Of a stretch of 64,000 nt of DNA, positions 1 through 9,523 are shown piece by piece; within the stretch, counting starts at the first letter, position 1; each line of letters starts with the position of its first letter. The stretch comes from CAYWWY01 sp964462525 (GTDB lineage: Bacteria; Thermotogota; Thermotogae; MWEM01): positions 1-64,000 of the forward strand of contig CAYWWY010000001.1 of assembly GCA_964462525.1 (NCBI GenBank), given 5' to 3'. A program made the translations under genes and the position numbers. The notes beneath the pieces are model-generated. The model saw only the letters and a program-made list of their open reading frames with translations, was not told where the DNA came from and searched no databases.

Positions 1-1082
1 CGATTTCTGTGAGCGAATTTACCGAACCATCCGAATTTGGTGGAGGAGACGGCAGCGAAAGCCAGCCATATCTAATTTCCAATTGGGAACACTTGCATAA
101 TGTCCGGAACAATCTATCCGCGCATTATCGGCTTGAGAACGATCTGGATGAATCTTCCCCCGGGTATGATACGTATGCCTCGGGAACCGCCGATGGAGGA
201 TACGGGTGGATGCCGATCGGTTCTCTCATAGCAGCGGGAAACTATTCCAACTCCTTTATCGGTGTTTTTGATGGAAATGGAAAGACAATCAAAGGGATTC
301 GAATCAATCGCCCTACTGAGGGAAACGTTGGATTGTTCGGTCATGTGGGCAACAACAACGAATCTCACGTAACGACCATCAAAGACTTGGGTATTGAAGA
401 TATCCAAGTGTCCGGAGCCAGAGGAACAGGCACGCTAATTGGCCGCGTGACGGGCACGATGAACACGACTGTGATCAATTGCTATGCAATCGACGGAAAC
501 GTTACTGGAGATGGCGCAGTTGGAGGACTCATCGGTTCGTTCAACAGCTATGAAAGCAACCCTGCAAATGCCCCGGGTCGCAGACCGAGATTGATCAGGA
601 GTTATGCGAACATTGAGGTGTTCTTCTCGGGATCTGGTACCGGCAAGGACAAGTTTGGCGGTCTGGTTGGTTGTTCTCAGAAAGGATTGATCTCCAACTC
701 TTACGCGACTGGCCCCGTAACAGCTGATGGATGTCAAAGAGTGGGCGGTTTGGTCGGATGCGTCGAAAACCGAGGGTATTTGGAATTCTGCTATTCAATA
801 GGGAAAGTACAGGGAGATGGCTCAACGCTAATTGGCGGATTTCTGGGATTCCTTGGCACTTCGCATCCTGGGAATGTCGTCAACTGCTATTGGGACACGC
901 AAACTTCGGAATGGACCACCTCCGCCGACGGAATAGGAAAAACAACGGCAGAGATGACCCAAGGCGCACCCAGTCCAGCCATATTCACAAATTGGGATAT
1001 TGGCGTTTGGAGTTTTACACCCACAGATGCGTATCCCTGGTTGCTCTGGCAAGGGGTCGCAGGAGAACATAACATTCCATAG
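1..1082 (+). CDS. GLUG-repeat surface protein, C-terminal part
   Basis: The frame is open to the left edge of the window, so this is the 3' part of a longer gene; the GTG at 9 is only the first start codon visible inside the window and has no clear ribosome binding site. The protein is rich in Gly, Ser, Thr and Asn and carries repeated G-x-[LF]-[IVL]-G units (VGLFGHVG, GTLIGRVTG, VGGLIGS, FGGLVGC, VGGLVGC, IGGFLGF) about 30-50 residues apart. The segment NCYWDTQTSEW...GIGKTTAEM near the end is also typical of GLUG proteins. The family is found in bacterial surface or secreted proteins, often adhesin-like or protease-associated. The export signal would lie in the missing part. Function beyond a beta-solenoid surface role is unknown. 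Confidence 0.75.
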   Translation, partial: ISVSEFTEPSEFGGGDGSESQPYLISNWEHLHNVRNNLSAHYRLENDLDESSPGYDTYASGTADGGYGWMPIGSLIAAGNYSNSFIGVFDGNGKTIKGIRINRPTEGNVGLFGHVGNNNESHVTTIKDLGIEDIQVSGARGTGTLIGRVTGTMNTTVINCYAIDGNVTGDGAVGGLIGSFNSYESNPANAPGRRPRLIRSYANIEVFFSGSGTGKDKFGGLVGCSQKGLISNSYATGPVTADGCQRVGGLVGCVENRGYLEFCYSIGKVQGDGSTLIGGFLGFLGTSHPGNVVNCYWDTQTSEWTTSADGIGKTTAEMTQGAPSPAIFTNWDIGVWSFTPTDAYPWLLWQGVAGEHNIP

Positions 1083-1255
1083 GATTGTAGTGCATTCTGT
1101 TTTGGGTATAAGGTTTGTGCTTTTCTATGCTTTGTTTTCCCAGTATAGGGCTTCTGCCTGAGCGGTTTTTCTGGAAAACATGTTTCGGACTTCACAATAT
1201 CTTTTTTTGCTTCACAAGCGTAGCCTATTGTATACCCAAATCTTGATGGTGGATT

Positions 1256-1293
1256 TCCCAAAAGGGAAGGAGCCCTTTAGGGATTGGTTTTTT
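1256..1293 (+). terminator. Rho-independent terminator
   Basis: An 11-base stem with one mismatch (TCCCAAAAGGG / CCCTTTAGGGA) and loop AAGGAG is followed by TTGGTTTTTT. It faces the + strand and probably ends the GLUG gene transcript 175 bases after its stop. It lies just before the convergent 3' end of the nitroreductase gene. Confidence 0.7.
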
Positions 1294-1297
1294 GATC

Positions 1298-2074
1298 TTA
1301 CGGTTGTTTTTTCGAAAGAGAAAACCCCCGGGCCTGCAGAGCTTCTATCAGATCGTTGGGCGACTCCATCCACTGGCCCCATTTTCGTGCGATATGTTCA
1401 GCCCACCCATAGTCATCGTAGGTAAAAGGGTCTTGACTCCCGTTTTCCAATCGGATTTTAGCTTTCTGTTTCTTATAATACCCTTGATCGATGTATCCGT
1501 TGTCCATTACCTTCATAGCCCTATGAACTTCTTCATCTTTTAGTTCGGGATATCGATCCCGAAACAGGGTGAATTCCATAGGGTATCGCGGGCGAATCGG
1601 ACACGATTCATCCGGATATCCCATAACGAGTTCCACCATTGGTAAAACCCGATTGGGGAGATGTAGTTGCTTAGCAAGATGAGTAATCCTTTTCGCGTTG
1701 ATGCTTCCTTCGCCCAAAAAACAAGAGCCCATTCCCAAACTTTCCGCAGCGATCACCATGTTTTGGGCCATGTACGACGCATCCTGTATCCCAAATAGCA
1801 AAAGAGTCAGATCATTGGTGACGATCTCCCATCCGCGTAGCTGCATAAATCGCTCCAGTTTGTGGGCATCAACGCAGATTAAAAACCACAAAGGAGCGCC
1901 AAAGGCGAATTTCTTGCCAGTTTGATAGACCACGCTGGATAATTGAGAAGCGAAAGGGGCTTGTTGACCCGCTCGAACAACAGTTTCAATGATTTCGTGG
2001 TCCGGCGTTGCATCTTTATACTTACGCAAGGATTTCCTGTTCATCAGACAGTCGATTACTGGGTTATGATGCAT
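1298..2074 (-). CDS. NfsA-like nitroreductase family flavoprotein
   Basis: The 258-residue protein matches FMN-dependent nitroreductases of the NfsA/FRP type in length and pattern. The N-terminus has the family RKSLRKY motif with R/S residues that contact FMN phosphate, followed by the helix VVRAGQQAPFASQ. The middle has NMVIAAESLGMGSCFLG, typical of the flavin-binding core. Members reduce nitroaromatics, quinones or flavins with NAD(P)H in the cytoplasm; the substrate here cannot be read from sequence. The start has a GGAGGAGA ribosome binding site. The gene stands alone, transcribed away from the GNAT gene's 3' end, with no partner suggesting a pathway. Confidence 0.8.
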   Translation of the reverse strand: MHHNPVIDCLMNRKSLRKYKDATPDHEIIETVVRAGQQAPFASQLSSVVYQTGKKFAFGAPLWFLICVDAHKLERFMQLRGWEIVTNDLTLLLFGIQDASYMAQNMVIAAESLGMGSCFLGEGSINAKRITHLAKQLHLPNRVLPMVELVMGYPDESCPIRPRYPMEFTLFRDRYPELKDEEVHRAMKVMDNGYIDQGYYKKQKAKIRLENGSQDPFTYDDYGWAEHIARKWGQWMESPNDLIEALQARGFSLSKKQP

Positions 2075-2224
2075 GCATTCTCCTCCTTCTTCAAGATAAT
2101 TGAATCCAGATTTCTATTGAGAGAACCCCGTTGCAAAGGAGTCCATCAACCATCAGACGGGAATGAATCTAGATATCATAAAAGAATATCAAACTGTTTG
2201 GCCTTTTCTTTTGGCAAGCCCATA

Positions 2225-3100
2225 TCAGTGTTCAAGAATAGCGGGAACACAGAATGAACATAAATCAGCATCAACCGAAAACCCCAATGACGAATAGAGA
2301 TATGTTGCTGAACTATTGCCAGTTTCGACCACCAGAGAGATTTTTTGAATTTCTTTTTTTTCAAATGAATGATTTAGAGCATGGTTCAACAAGGTTTTTC
2401 CAAATCCTTTTTTCCGATAAGGCTTATCAACAGCTAGTATTTCAATAGTCCTTTCTGTTGATCGGTTGGATTCTTTGATCACAACATATCCGATTATTCC
2501 TATTCCATCGGCCAAGCAAAAAACCGAGCGATCGGTTCCCAAGGATTGTAGAATATCGGAACCAGATATGTACACACCGGGAAAAAGAGAATCATGAAGT
2601 TGGACCCACTGACCGAACAATGACGGAGGCAACGGAATTGTTCCGGGTTTTTTCGTGGGGATCCAACGGTCTCGTTCAAGCGCCATGATCCATTCATTGC
2701 CATTGTTGTGAGCTTTCGCGATTTGCATCAATTGAAGGAGGTCTTTGTTTCTGCAATCAAAAAAGAAATTGAACTGATATGTGTGTTTGAATAAGGATTG
2801 CCCATAACGGAAGAGTTCAGTAGCAATATCCACTGAACTGGGATGGGAAGCAAACGGGCCTACGCAGTCCACTCGATTTTTTGCGGGATCGGCGTATAGT
2901 CCCAAAACTCCGACAAGGTGTGTGTTGTCAAATGACCCTACAACAAAATGCGTATCTTGTTGGATCAATTCTTGAAAGCTTTTTTCTATCGAGTCCCGAT
3001 CTTTTTCGCAATAGGCGGAACTCTTTTCGGGCATTTGATTTTGGAGGAACACGAAATCGCAAATATCATGAACGTCATCTATGGTGCATATTCGAGGCAT
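2225..3100 (-). CDS. GNAT-family N-acetyltransferase
   Basis: The 291-residue protein has a C-terminal GNAT domain in roughly the last 90 residues. The acetyl-CoA loop reads YRKKGFGKTLLNHAL, followed by the GNSSATYLYSSLGF motif usual before the last strands. The N-terminal two thirds resemble a second, degenerate GNAT-like lobe but I see no second acetyl-CoA loop there. The frame extends 47 codons further upstream, but the ATG at 3100 follows AAAGGAG at good spacing and gives a normal N-terminus, and a promoter-like element lies in the upstream extension. Substrate unknown. It is divergent from the MBL hydrolase gene. Confidence 0.8.
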   Translation of the reverse strand: MPRICTIDDVHDICDFVFLQNQMPEKSSAYCEKDRDSIEKSFQELIQQDTHFVVGSFDNTHLVGVLGLYADPAKNRVDCVGPFASHPSSVDIATELFRYGQSLFKHTYQFNFFFDCRNKDLLQLMQIAKAHNNGNEWIMALERDRWIPTKKPGTIPLPPSLFGQWVQLHDSLFPGVYISGSDILQSLGTDRSVFCLADGIGIIGYVVIKESNRSTERTIEILAVDKPYRKKGFGKTLLNHALNHSFEKKEIQKISLVVETGNSSATYLYSSLGFSVDADLCSFCVPAILEH

Positions 3101-3493
3101 ATCAGCTCTCCTTTCCGTACATAAAAAAAATCTGAAAGCTCCATGGGGGTCGGTTGCTGTATTCAAATAATACGGAACCCCATCAGGAACACAGGTGAAT
3201 GATAAAGGTATTGTATCATAGAAAGCCGATTTGGGACTCATTCGACCAACAGAGTCTTTTGCCGGTTCCCTTATAAAGATTTGTTCTGATGGATCAAGGT
3301 TCTATGCATAGGGACGCGAAGAAGAGAGTTTCCAAGTTTGATGGTTCGCCTGCAGAGAGATTGACCAATTGCACTCGAAGAACAAGGAATCTTTCATAGC
3401 GATTCGTAAAAAGAGCGGATTTCGGCATTAAATTATGGTTTTTTGATGAAGTATGATACAATCAGTGTAATCTTTGGAAAATGAGGATCTCTA
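3101..3493. promoter_or_regulatory. Divergent intergenic region with two extended -10 promoters
   Basis: This gene-free stretch separates the GNAT gene (-) from the MBL gene (+). It holds TGATACAAT on the minus strand (3210-3218) and the same nine bases on the plus strand (3454-3462), both at plausible distance from the two starts; -35 boxes are poor. A 10-base palindrome CTATGCATAG lies at 3302-3311. I see no riboswitch fold, tRNA or further coding frame. Confidence 0.5.
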
Positions 3494-4264
3494 TTGAAAA
3501 TTACTTTTTTGGGCACATCAGGAGCCATACCAATGCCAAATCGGTCCAATGCCTCACTGCTTGTTCAGTCGGCCAATCACTCCTATTTGATTGATTGCAG
3601 CGGGAATGTTTGGGCCAATCTGATGAAAAATGGAGTGGATCCTCATTCCTTAGACGGGTTGATCATAACTCATGGACACATCGACCATATCTATGGTCTC
3701 CCTTCTTTAGTTGAAGGGATGCGCCTTTGTCAACGAAAAAGATCGTTTGAACTATATGGGGAGAAAGAAACATTTCCCAAGATTGAGAAGGTGTTGGACG
3801 CTTTCGGGTTTACTGTCGAGGAGCTTCCTTATTCCATCCACCTTACCCCCTTGGATCAAATGGAGAGGGTGTTCTTTCGCGGAAAGGGTCTATCCATAGC
3901 TTCATTTCCATTGCGTCATGTGATACCGAATCTAGGGATCAAGATGAGCGATGGAACCCATTCAGTCTGTTATGTAACCGACACAGAACCTTTTGCCCAA
4001 TTGGGTCATTTCATTGGAACGACACAGGTTCTCATCCATGAATGCATCAGCTGCTATGCCTTGCGAAATGCAACCCCAGGGCACAGCCTCGCTCGAGACG
4101 CAGGCATGCTTGCAGAGGCAGTTGGAGCTGATCGACTTGCTTTGATTCATATTTTGCCTGAACTCGATCAGCATCAAGATCTCGGCATTGAAGAAGCCCG
4201 CTCGTTTTTTTCTGGAATTGTCGAGATCCCAAAAGATGGAGATCAGATCAATCTCATGGTATAA
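3494..4264 (+). CDS. Metallo-beta-lactamase-fold hydrolase, RNase Z-like
   Basis: The 256-residue protein begins with the RNase Z-type strand ITFLGTSGAIPMPNRSNAS. The metal-binding motif is THGHIDH at about residues 59-65, with the further ligands in YVTDTEP and in a late HILPE. The long arm of full RNase Z enzymes is not evident and the protein is shorter than RNase Z (about 300 residues), so it may be a tRNA 3' processing enzyme or a related phosphodiesterase or sulfatase. The start is TTG, six bases after TGAGGAT. DegV and a SIS enzyme follow on the same strand. Confidence 0.75.
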   Translation: MKITFLGTSGAIPMPNRSNASLLVQSANHSYLIDCSGNVWANLMKNGVDPHSLDGLIITHGHIDHIYGLPSLVEGMRLCQRKRSFELYGEKETFPKIEKVLDAFGFTVEELPYSIHLTPLDQMERVFFRGKGLSIASFPLRHVIPNLGIKMSDGTHSVCYVTDTEPFAQLGHFIGTTQVLIHECISCYALRNATPGHSLARDAGMLAEAVGADRLALIHILPELDQHQDLGIEEARSFFSGIVEIPKDGDQINLMV

Positions 4265-4331
4265 TTGTCTTAGATTGTTATACTTTAAGCGGATGCCAAA
4301 CCCCGTTAGGGTGAATGGGAAAGGAGATGTT

Positions 4332-5150
4332 ATGATCTGGATTGTTACGGATAATACCAACGATCTTCCACAATCAATGATTGATGAGCATCAGATTCAA
4401 GTCGTCCCGCTCCATTTAACGGATGATATGGACCGTCGAATAGAAATCGAGTATGACGAGATGTTGGAACGGATGGCAAAGTGGGAGATGTTCAAAACCT
4501 CGCTTCCAAGTCCGGGCCAGTTTTTGGAAACCTATGACCGAATCTTTGAGCAAGATTCTGAGGCGGAAATTGTAGTGATTACAATCGCTTCCGGAATCAG
4601 CGGTACGAATGGCTCGGCAAACACAGCGGTTCCTCTCTGCAAACATCCTGATAAAGTCCATGTGTATGACAGCGGAACTTCGTCGTTGGCTTTAGGCTTG
4701 CTGGTGCTTAAAGTGGCAGAAATGGCCAAATCGGGTTCGGGATTTTCTGAAATTGACGCTTTTTTGCAGGAACGAATCGACAAAACCTTTATCGTCTTTA
4801 TTGTTTCAGACATCCGATACTTAGAGCGGACGGGTAGGGTAAGCCATATGGCTAGTATAATTGGCTCTCTCATCAAGCTTAAGCCAATCTTGCATAGCCG
4901 GCATAAAGAAATTCATTTGCGGAAAATGGTCCTCGGTACCAAAAAGGCCTTGAAAGAATTGGTCCGCATTGTCCAAGAAGAACCGGTTTTGGATCGGAGG
5001 ATCGGAATTACCACAGCAGGGCCGTGGCATAGACAGGAATTGATCGATGCGCTTAAAGACCGTTTTGAACTGATCGTATCGAATATGAACCCGATCCTAA
5101 CAGCCCATGGAGGACCGGGGGTCGCATCGGTCAACTTTATTTTGGAATAA
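4332..5150 (+). CDS. DegV family fatty-acid-binding protein
   Basis: The 272-residue protein starts with the DegV pattern WIVTDNTNDLPQSM, followed by VVPLHL, KTSLPSPGQF (the Thr/Ser pair binding the carboxylate) and DSGTSSLALGLLVL. Family members bind fatty acids and the related FakB proteins present them to the kinase FakA; no fakA gene is in the window, so the role in fatty-acid activation is only a family-level inference. The frame is open further upstream, overlapping the MBL gene, but AAGGAG five bases before ATG 4332 decides the start. The next gene begins 10 bases after the stop, so the two are probably co-transcribed. Confidence 0.85.
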   Translation: MIWIVTDNTNDLPQSMIDEHQIQVVPLHLTDDMDRRIEIEYDEMLERMAKWEMFKTSLPSPGQFLETYDRIFEQDSEAEIVVITIASGISGTNGSANTAVPLCKHPDKVHVYDSGTSSLALGLLVLKVAEMAKSGSGFSEIDAFLQERIDKTFIVFIVSDIRYLERTGRVSHMASIIGSLIKLKPILHSRHKEIHLRKMVLGTKKALKELVRIVQEEPVLDRRIGITTAGPWHRQELIDALKDRFELIVSNMNPILTAHGGPGVASVNFILE

Positions 5151-5160
5151 CGGAGGAACC

Positions 5161-6219
5161 ATGATGGACTTATCCAAGATCCATGCATATCATGAGATTA
5201 TTGCTCAAGAACAACACATTCTTAGAATCGCCCAAGAAGAGGAAGAGCTTGGTGGCGGATTATTCCAATTGATCCGACGACAAGCGCCCAAAGCCATCCA
5301 CTTTATCGGGTGTGGAAGCTCCTATTTCCTTGGATCCGCTCTTCACGAAAACCTTCAACGGATTTCTCAAGGATCGATTGAATCGGGGTTTGCTTCTGGA
5401 TCCGAAGTGATTCTCGGTCTTCGGAAGTATACAAAAGACACATTGGTCATCGCTCTTACTCGATCGGGTAATTCGACCGAAACTTTAGAAGCGTTACGCA
5501 AGGCGAAAGAACAATTTGGCGTTATGACCGCTGCCATAACATGTTCCAAAAACTCGGCTGTTCAGAGTATAGTCGACCATACCGTGGAAATGCCTTTCGT
5601 GGTTCAAAAGTCTGTCGCCATGACCGGTGGGTATACTGCAACCGCCTTTATTGCTCAACTGATCTTCCTTCGTTTGTTTCAACCCGAGCTGATCCACTTG
5701 GCAAAACAAGAGATTCCTACTGCTGCTAAAGACATTCTGAATGAAGCGCAGTCGGTGATCCAAGGGATTCCCCATGAAACGATAGATCGCCTTCGACATT
5801 TTTCTTTTTTGGGGTATCAAGAGGATTATGGGGTTGCTTATGAGGGAGTAATCAAACTAACTGAGATGGCATTGGCGGACGCCGATGCCTATCAACCCTT
5901 GGAATACCGCCATGGTCCCAGAGCCAAAACAGGCACACATTCTCTTGTTCTTTTATTTGGCCACAGCAAAATGTCATCTATATTAGCGCCATTGGTTTCA
6001 GAACTGCGCCATTTAGGCGCATTGGTCATTTCAACAGGCAGATCGATTGACGGTTCCGTTTCCATTTCTGTACCTGAACTGCCAATGAACTTGGAATGGT
6101 TTTTGAAGGTTATCCCCATTCATTGGTTGGGATTGGTTGTGTCCGTTCGGCTAGGGCTTAATCCGGATGAACCACAGAACCTGACTCCGGTAGTAGAAAT
6201 TGACCCTTCCACGTTCTAA
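5161..6219 (+). CDS. SIS-domain sugar-phosphate isomerase/deaminase
   Basis: The 352-residue protein consists of two SIS domains without a glutaminase domain, like NagB-II, AgaS or FrlB. Visible motifs are FIGCGSSYFLG, ALTRSGNSTET (phosphate-binding Ser/Thr) and LEYRHGPRA, which matches the catalytic Glu-His motif of the GlmS isomerase domain. At the C-terminus the GlmS lysine region (NLAKSVTVE, from memory) reads NLTPVVEI, so that lysine is absent, which favours a deaminase over GlmS activity. With NagA in the same window it could be glucosamine-6-phosphate deaminase, but this is inference. The ribosome binding site CGGAGG precedes ATG 5161. Confidence 0.75.
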   Translation: MMDLSKIHAYHEIIAQEQHILRIAQEEEELGGGLFQLIRRQAPKAIHFIGCGSSYFLGSALHENLQRISQGSIESGFASGSEVILGLRKYTKDTLVIALTRSGNSTETLEALRKAKEQFGVMTAAITCSKNSAVQSIVDHTVEMPFVVQKSVAMTGGYTATAFIAQLIFLRLFQPELIHLAKQEIPTAAKDILNEAQSVIQGIPHETIDRLRHFSFLGYQEDYGVAYEGVIKLTEMALADADAYQPLEYRHGPRAKTGTHSLVLLFGHSKMSSILAPLVSELRHLGALVISTGRSIDGSVSISVPELPMNLEWFLKVIPIHWLGLVVSVRLGLNPDEPQNLTPVVEIDPSTF

Positions 6220-6283
6220 CTTTTTTTGATCCATTGTGAATCCGTAATTATGGTCTATTGAATATGCGGTATCGGGTAGAGAA

Positions 6284-6342
6284 AAAGAAACCCTTAACCA
6301 TTTCCTTAAGCTGAAAAGGTAAGGGTTTCTTTTGTTTTTTTT
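6284..6342 (+). terminator. Rho-independent terminator
   Basis: The arms AAAGAAACCCTTAACC and GGTAAGGGTTTCTTTT pair over about 15 bases with one bulge, closed by an AT-rich loop and followed by TTTTGTTTTTTTT. It ends the MBL-DegV-SIS transcript before the Pit gene. Confidence 0.85.
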
Positions 6343-6442
6343 GATTTACTTTGGAATATGCGTGCGAGTCTGAAGAATGATCAGAAGTGCAAGCGATTAA
6401 CGATCGATTTCTCTATGGCGATTTTCGATTGGAGGGTACACA

Positions 6443-7384
6443 ATGATGGGTTTCTTGCTTCCCGCGGTTTTTTTTGGTTGGTCTTTGGGCGCGAATGATG
6501 CGGCCAACATCTTTGGAACAGCCGTAACGAACGGTGTCGTGCGGTACCGGACAGCTATTGTATTTTCCGCCATGTTTGTTATTATCGGAGCTGTTCTTCA
6601 AGGTTCCAGAGGGTTGAGCAATATCGGAGAACTGGCGCAAGCAAGTTTGATGAGCGGAGGAATCGCAGTTTTGTCTGCAGCGATTACGATGACACTCATG
6701 ACAATTTTATCGATCCCGGTTTCTTCGTCGCAGGCTTTGATAGGAGCAATCATCGCCATCAATATCTCCATGGGACAAGAAATCCAATGGGGTATTCTGA
6801 GCAGCATCCTCTTCGCTTGGTTTTTAACGCCTCTTCTTGGAATGTTTTTTGGTTGGGTGTGTTACTTTCCCATCTCGTTTCTCTTCAAACGGATCAACAA
6901 CGTGTTCCTTCAGGATCAGTTTCTCCGTTATGCAACGCTTGTTGTTGGATCATACGGCGCTTTTGCCTTGGGAGCAAACAATGTAGCCAATGTCACTGGA
7001 GTCTTCGCCCCGATGATTGGTGTTCAGGCTACTGCTTGGCTGGGCGGGGGAGCAATTGCCTTAGGGATTCTTACATACAGCAAACGGGTTATGTATACCG
7101 TCGGAAAAAAAATCCTTCCTTTGGACTACTTTTCATCCACAATTGCCGTATTGGCGCATGCTTTGTGTATTTGGGTCTTTGCCCTAGTCGGAATTCCCGT
7201 TTCCAGTTCTCAGGCTATTGTGGGGGCTGTAATCGGCGCGGGGTATGCGAAGGGTTCTCGATTGGGTAACAAAAAGGTGCTTTTCCGAATATTTTCCGCA
7301 TGGATTAATACCCCCATCGTTTCAGGAGTGATTTGCTATGGGATGGTTTTCATGATCCGTACCTTTGGGGTTGAAATTCTTTAA
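6443..7384 (+). CDS. Pit-family inorganic phosphate transporter
   Basis: The 313-residue membrane protein carries the duplicated signature of the Pit family: GANDAANIFG near residue 16 and GANNVANVTG near 180, each followed later by IPVSSSQA(L/I) (two copies). About ten hydrophobic segments are visible. The family moves phosphate with a cation (H+ or Na+), often as metal phosphate, across the inner membrane. It is at the short end of the family. No PhoU-like (DUF47) partner gene is adjacent, which is less common. The start ATG follows GGAGGG. The gene ends 16 bases from the convergent glpK stop without an obvious terminator. Confidence 0.9.
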   Translation: MMGFLLPAVFFGWSLGANDAANIFGTAVTNGVVRYRTAIVFSAMFVIIGAVLQGSRGLSNIGELAQASLMSGGIAVLSAAITMTLMTILSIPVSSSQALIGAIIAINISMGQEIQWGILSSILFAWFLTPLLGMFFGWVCYFPISFLFKRINNVFLQDQFLRYATLVVGSYGAFALGANNVANVTGVFAPMIGVQATAWLGGGAIALGILTYSKRVMYTVGKKILPLDYFSSTIAVLAHALCIWVFALVGIPVSSSQAIVGAVIGAGYAKGSRLGNKKVLFRIFSAWINTPIVSGVICYGMVFMIRTFGVEIL

Positions 7385-7400
7385 TAGGAGGGGAAACTGC

Positions 7401-8876
7401 TCATTCTTTCCAATGAAGCGATCGTTCAACGGCTTTCTTCCAAATTTGGTACCCCAACTCCACACGATCATCTTTTTTTCGAACGATCCGGGAGGCTGGT
7501 TGCCAGTGCTTTTTGACATCATCGGTAGAGTTCCAAACACCGACAGCTAACCCTGCGAATACTGCCGCGCCGAGGGCAGTGGTTTCTGAGTTGGACGGGA
7601 GTACAACCGGAATTCCAAGGAGAGTTGATTGGAATTCGTGGAGAAACTGATTTTGTGATACGCCTCCGTCGATCCTTAGCTCTTTCAATGGTGTTGGAAT
7701 ATTGATGAACATAGTATCGAACAGTTGTCGGACGCCATAGGCGATGCTTTCCAGCACTGCACGGACCATATGGTTTTTGTTTGTGGATTGGGTCATGCCA
7801 ATGAACAATCCCCGCGCATCCGAATCCCAATAGGGAGCTCCCAAACCGGACAGAGCGGGTACAAAATACACCCCTCCATGATCGCGAACAAGATAGGCCA
7901 TTTGCTCGGTTTCAGAAGGAGACCGGGCGAGGTTCAATTCCTCAACAACCCAATCCACAGCTGCTCCGCACATGAAGAGGCTTCCTTCCATTATATAGGT
8001 CGGTTGTTTTTCGATCGTCCATCCCACAGATGTAAGCAGACGATTATGAGAGAGAATTGCTTCGGAACCGATGTTCATTAGTAGAAAAGCGCCAGTTCCG
8101 TAAGTGCATTTGGCCATTCCTTCATCGATCGCCATTTGGCCAAATAGCGCGCTTTGTTGATCTCCCGCTAAGGAAGCAACGGGGACTCCTTCTGGAGTGT
8201 ATCCAATGACAGACGATGTGTCTACGATTTCTGGCAACCATGATTCCTGAATGCGGAAGAGTTTGAGCATATCTGAATCCCATTTCCGTTGATGAATGTT
8301 AAAGAGCATTGTGCGAGAAGCATTGGAAGGATCGGTAACAAAGCTTTTTTTTCGAGTTAGGTGGAATGCAAGCCAACTATCAACGGTTCCAAACGCCAAT
8401 TCTCCATTTTCCGCCGCAATCCTGACTTTAGGAACATTTGTATACAACCATTCCATCTTTGTTGCCGAAAAGTACGGATCTACCACTAGACCTGTTTTTT
8501 CTATGATTTCTTGCTCCATAGATCGCAAGGCATCACATCTTGAGGCAGTTCTTCGACATTGCCATACGATAGCCGGGTATAAGGGTTCTCCAGTGCGGCG
8601 GTTCCATGCGATGGTTGTTTCTCTTTGGTTGGTTATCCCGATCGCAGAGAGATCGTGTATGTTCAAACCCGCTTTTTCAACGGCATCTTCAAGGGTTTGT
8701 TTCGCTGATCCCAAGATTTTCTTGGGATCGTGTTCAACCCATCCGTCTTTTGGATAAAACTGGTCAATTGGAACTTGAGCAATGGATACCACATGAAGAT
8801 GGTCGTCAAAGACGATGGTTCTTGAACTGGTTGTCCCTTGATCAATCGCTGCAATGAATTGACTTTTTGGCGTCAT
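7401..8876 (-). CDS. glpK: Glycerol kinase
   Basis: The 491-residue protein is full length for FGGY-family glycerol kinase. It has DQGTTSSRTIVF at the N-terminus (phosphate loop), GITNQRETT, WQCRRT (glycerol contact), the GDQQSALFGQ and YGTGAF region, GLGAPYWDSDARG and the C-terminal DGGVSQNQF motif. It phosphorylates glycerol to glycerol-3-phosphate with ATP in the cytoplasm. The start overlaps the pcp stop by four bases (ATGA), so translation is coupled. No glycerol facilitator or glycerol-3-phosphate dehydrogenase gene is nearby. The His loop phosphorylated by the PTS in Firmicutes is not evident. Confidence 0.95.
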   Translation of the reverse strand: MTPKSQFIAAIDQGTTSSRTIVFDDHLHVVSIAQVPIDQFYPKDGWVEHDPKKILGSAKQTLEDAVEKAGLNIHDLSAIGITNQRETTIAWNRRTGEPLYPAIVWQCRRTASRCDALRSMEQEIIEKTGLVVDPYFSATKMEWLYTNVPKVRIAAENGELAFGTVDSWLAFHLTRKKSFVTDPSNASRTMLFNIHQRKWDSDMLKLFRIQESWLPEIVDTSSVIGYTPEGVPVASLAGDQQSALFGQMAIDEGMAKCTYGTGAFLLMNIGSEAILSHNRLLTSVGWTIEKQPTYIMEGSLFMCGAAVDWVVEELNLARSPSETEQMAYLVRDHGGVYFVPALSGLGAPYWDSDARGLFIGMTQSTNKNHMVRAVLESIAYGVRQLFDTMFINIPTPLKELRIDGGVSQNQFLHEFQSTLLGIPVVLPSNSETTALGAAVFAGLAVGVWNSTDDVKKHWQPASRIVRKKDDRVELGYQIWKKAVERSLHWKE

Positions 8877-9523
8877 TTCAATCCTCCCTCTTCAACTGCA
8901 TTGCTCAAACACGTGTCGATAATAACTCGTACGGCCCGTTTAAGTGTGTCATAGTGAATGGATGACGTTCCGGAATGGAGAGCAGCCTGTTCCGGTGTGT
9001 TGGGAATATGGATGAATCCGGATTGTTTGGGAACCCTCTTTCTCATCGCATAGTGCAGGCTGAGGTACATCGCCTGATTGCAGATAAAGGTACCTGCTGA
9101 ATAAGAAAGCTCAGCAGGTACACCGGATTGGTGAAGTTGGGTCAGAATAGTCCGGCAAGGAAGAGTTGAAAAGTATGCAGTTTCTCCAGATTCGAGGATG
9201 GATTTGTCGGTATGTTGGATTCCATCATTATCGGGGATTCTCATATCCAATAGATTAATCGCGATTCGTTCGATACGAACCTGACTTGCCTGAGAAGCCA
9301 GGCCAAAGTGAAGGCAGATGCTTGGTTGGATCTGATCAAGCAATTGAAATAGGGTTTCCGGGATTTTGGATGCAGAGACTGGAAGCACATGAGTATAAAT
9401 TTCTTCCGCATCTGCTGTCTTCCACGGTTCTTGCGCAATCCACTGAGACGGGTTTTCTGAGAATCCACCAAATGGCGCAAATCCCGTAATAAGAATCCGG
9501 TTTGGTTTCCGAAGATGAGCCAT
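8873..9523 (-). CDS. pcp: Pyrrolidone-carboxylate peptidase
   Basis: The 216-residue protein matches peptidase family C15. It starts with ILITGFAPFGGFSENPS, has the catalytic Glu in VRIERIAINLLDMRIPDNDG, the catalytic Cys in SAGTFICNQAMY and the His in FIHIPNTPEQA. It removes N-terminal pyroglutamate from peptides in the cytoplasm. The frame allows a start six codons earlier, but GAGGGGGG lies eight bases before ATG 9523. It is the first gene of a pcp-glpK unit with a TGGTATAAT promoter upstream. Confidence 0.93.
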   Translation of the reverse strand: MAHLRKPNRILITGFAPFGGFSENPSQWIAQEPWKTADAEEIYTHVLPVSASKIPETLFQLLDQIQPSICLHFGLASQASQVRIERIAINLLDMRIPDNDGIQHTDKSILESGETAYFSTLPCRTILTQLHQSGVPAELSYSAGTFICNQAMYLSLHYAMRKRVPKQSGFIHIPNTPEQAALHSGTSSIHYDTLKRAVRVIIDTCLSNAVEEGGLK

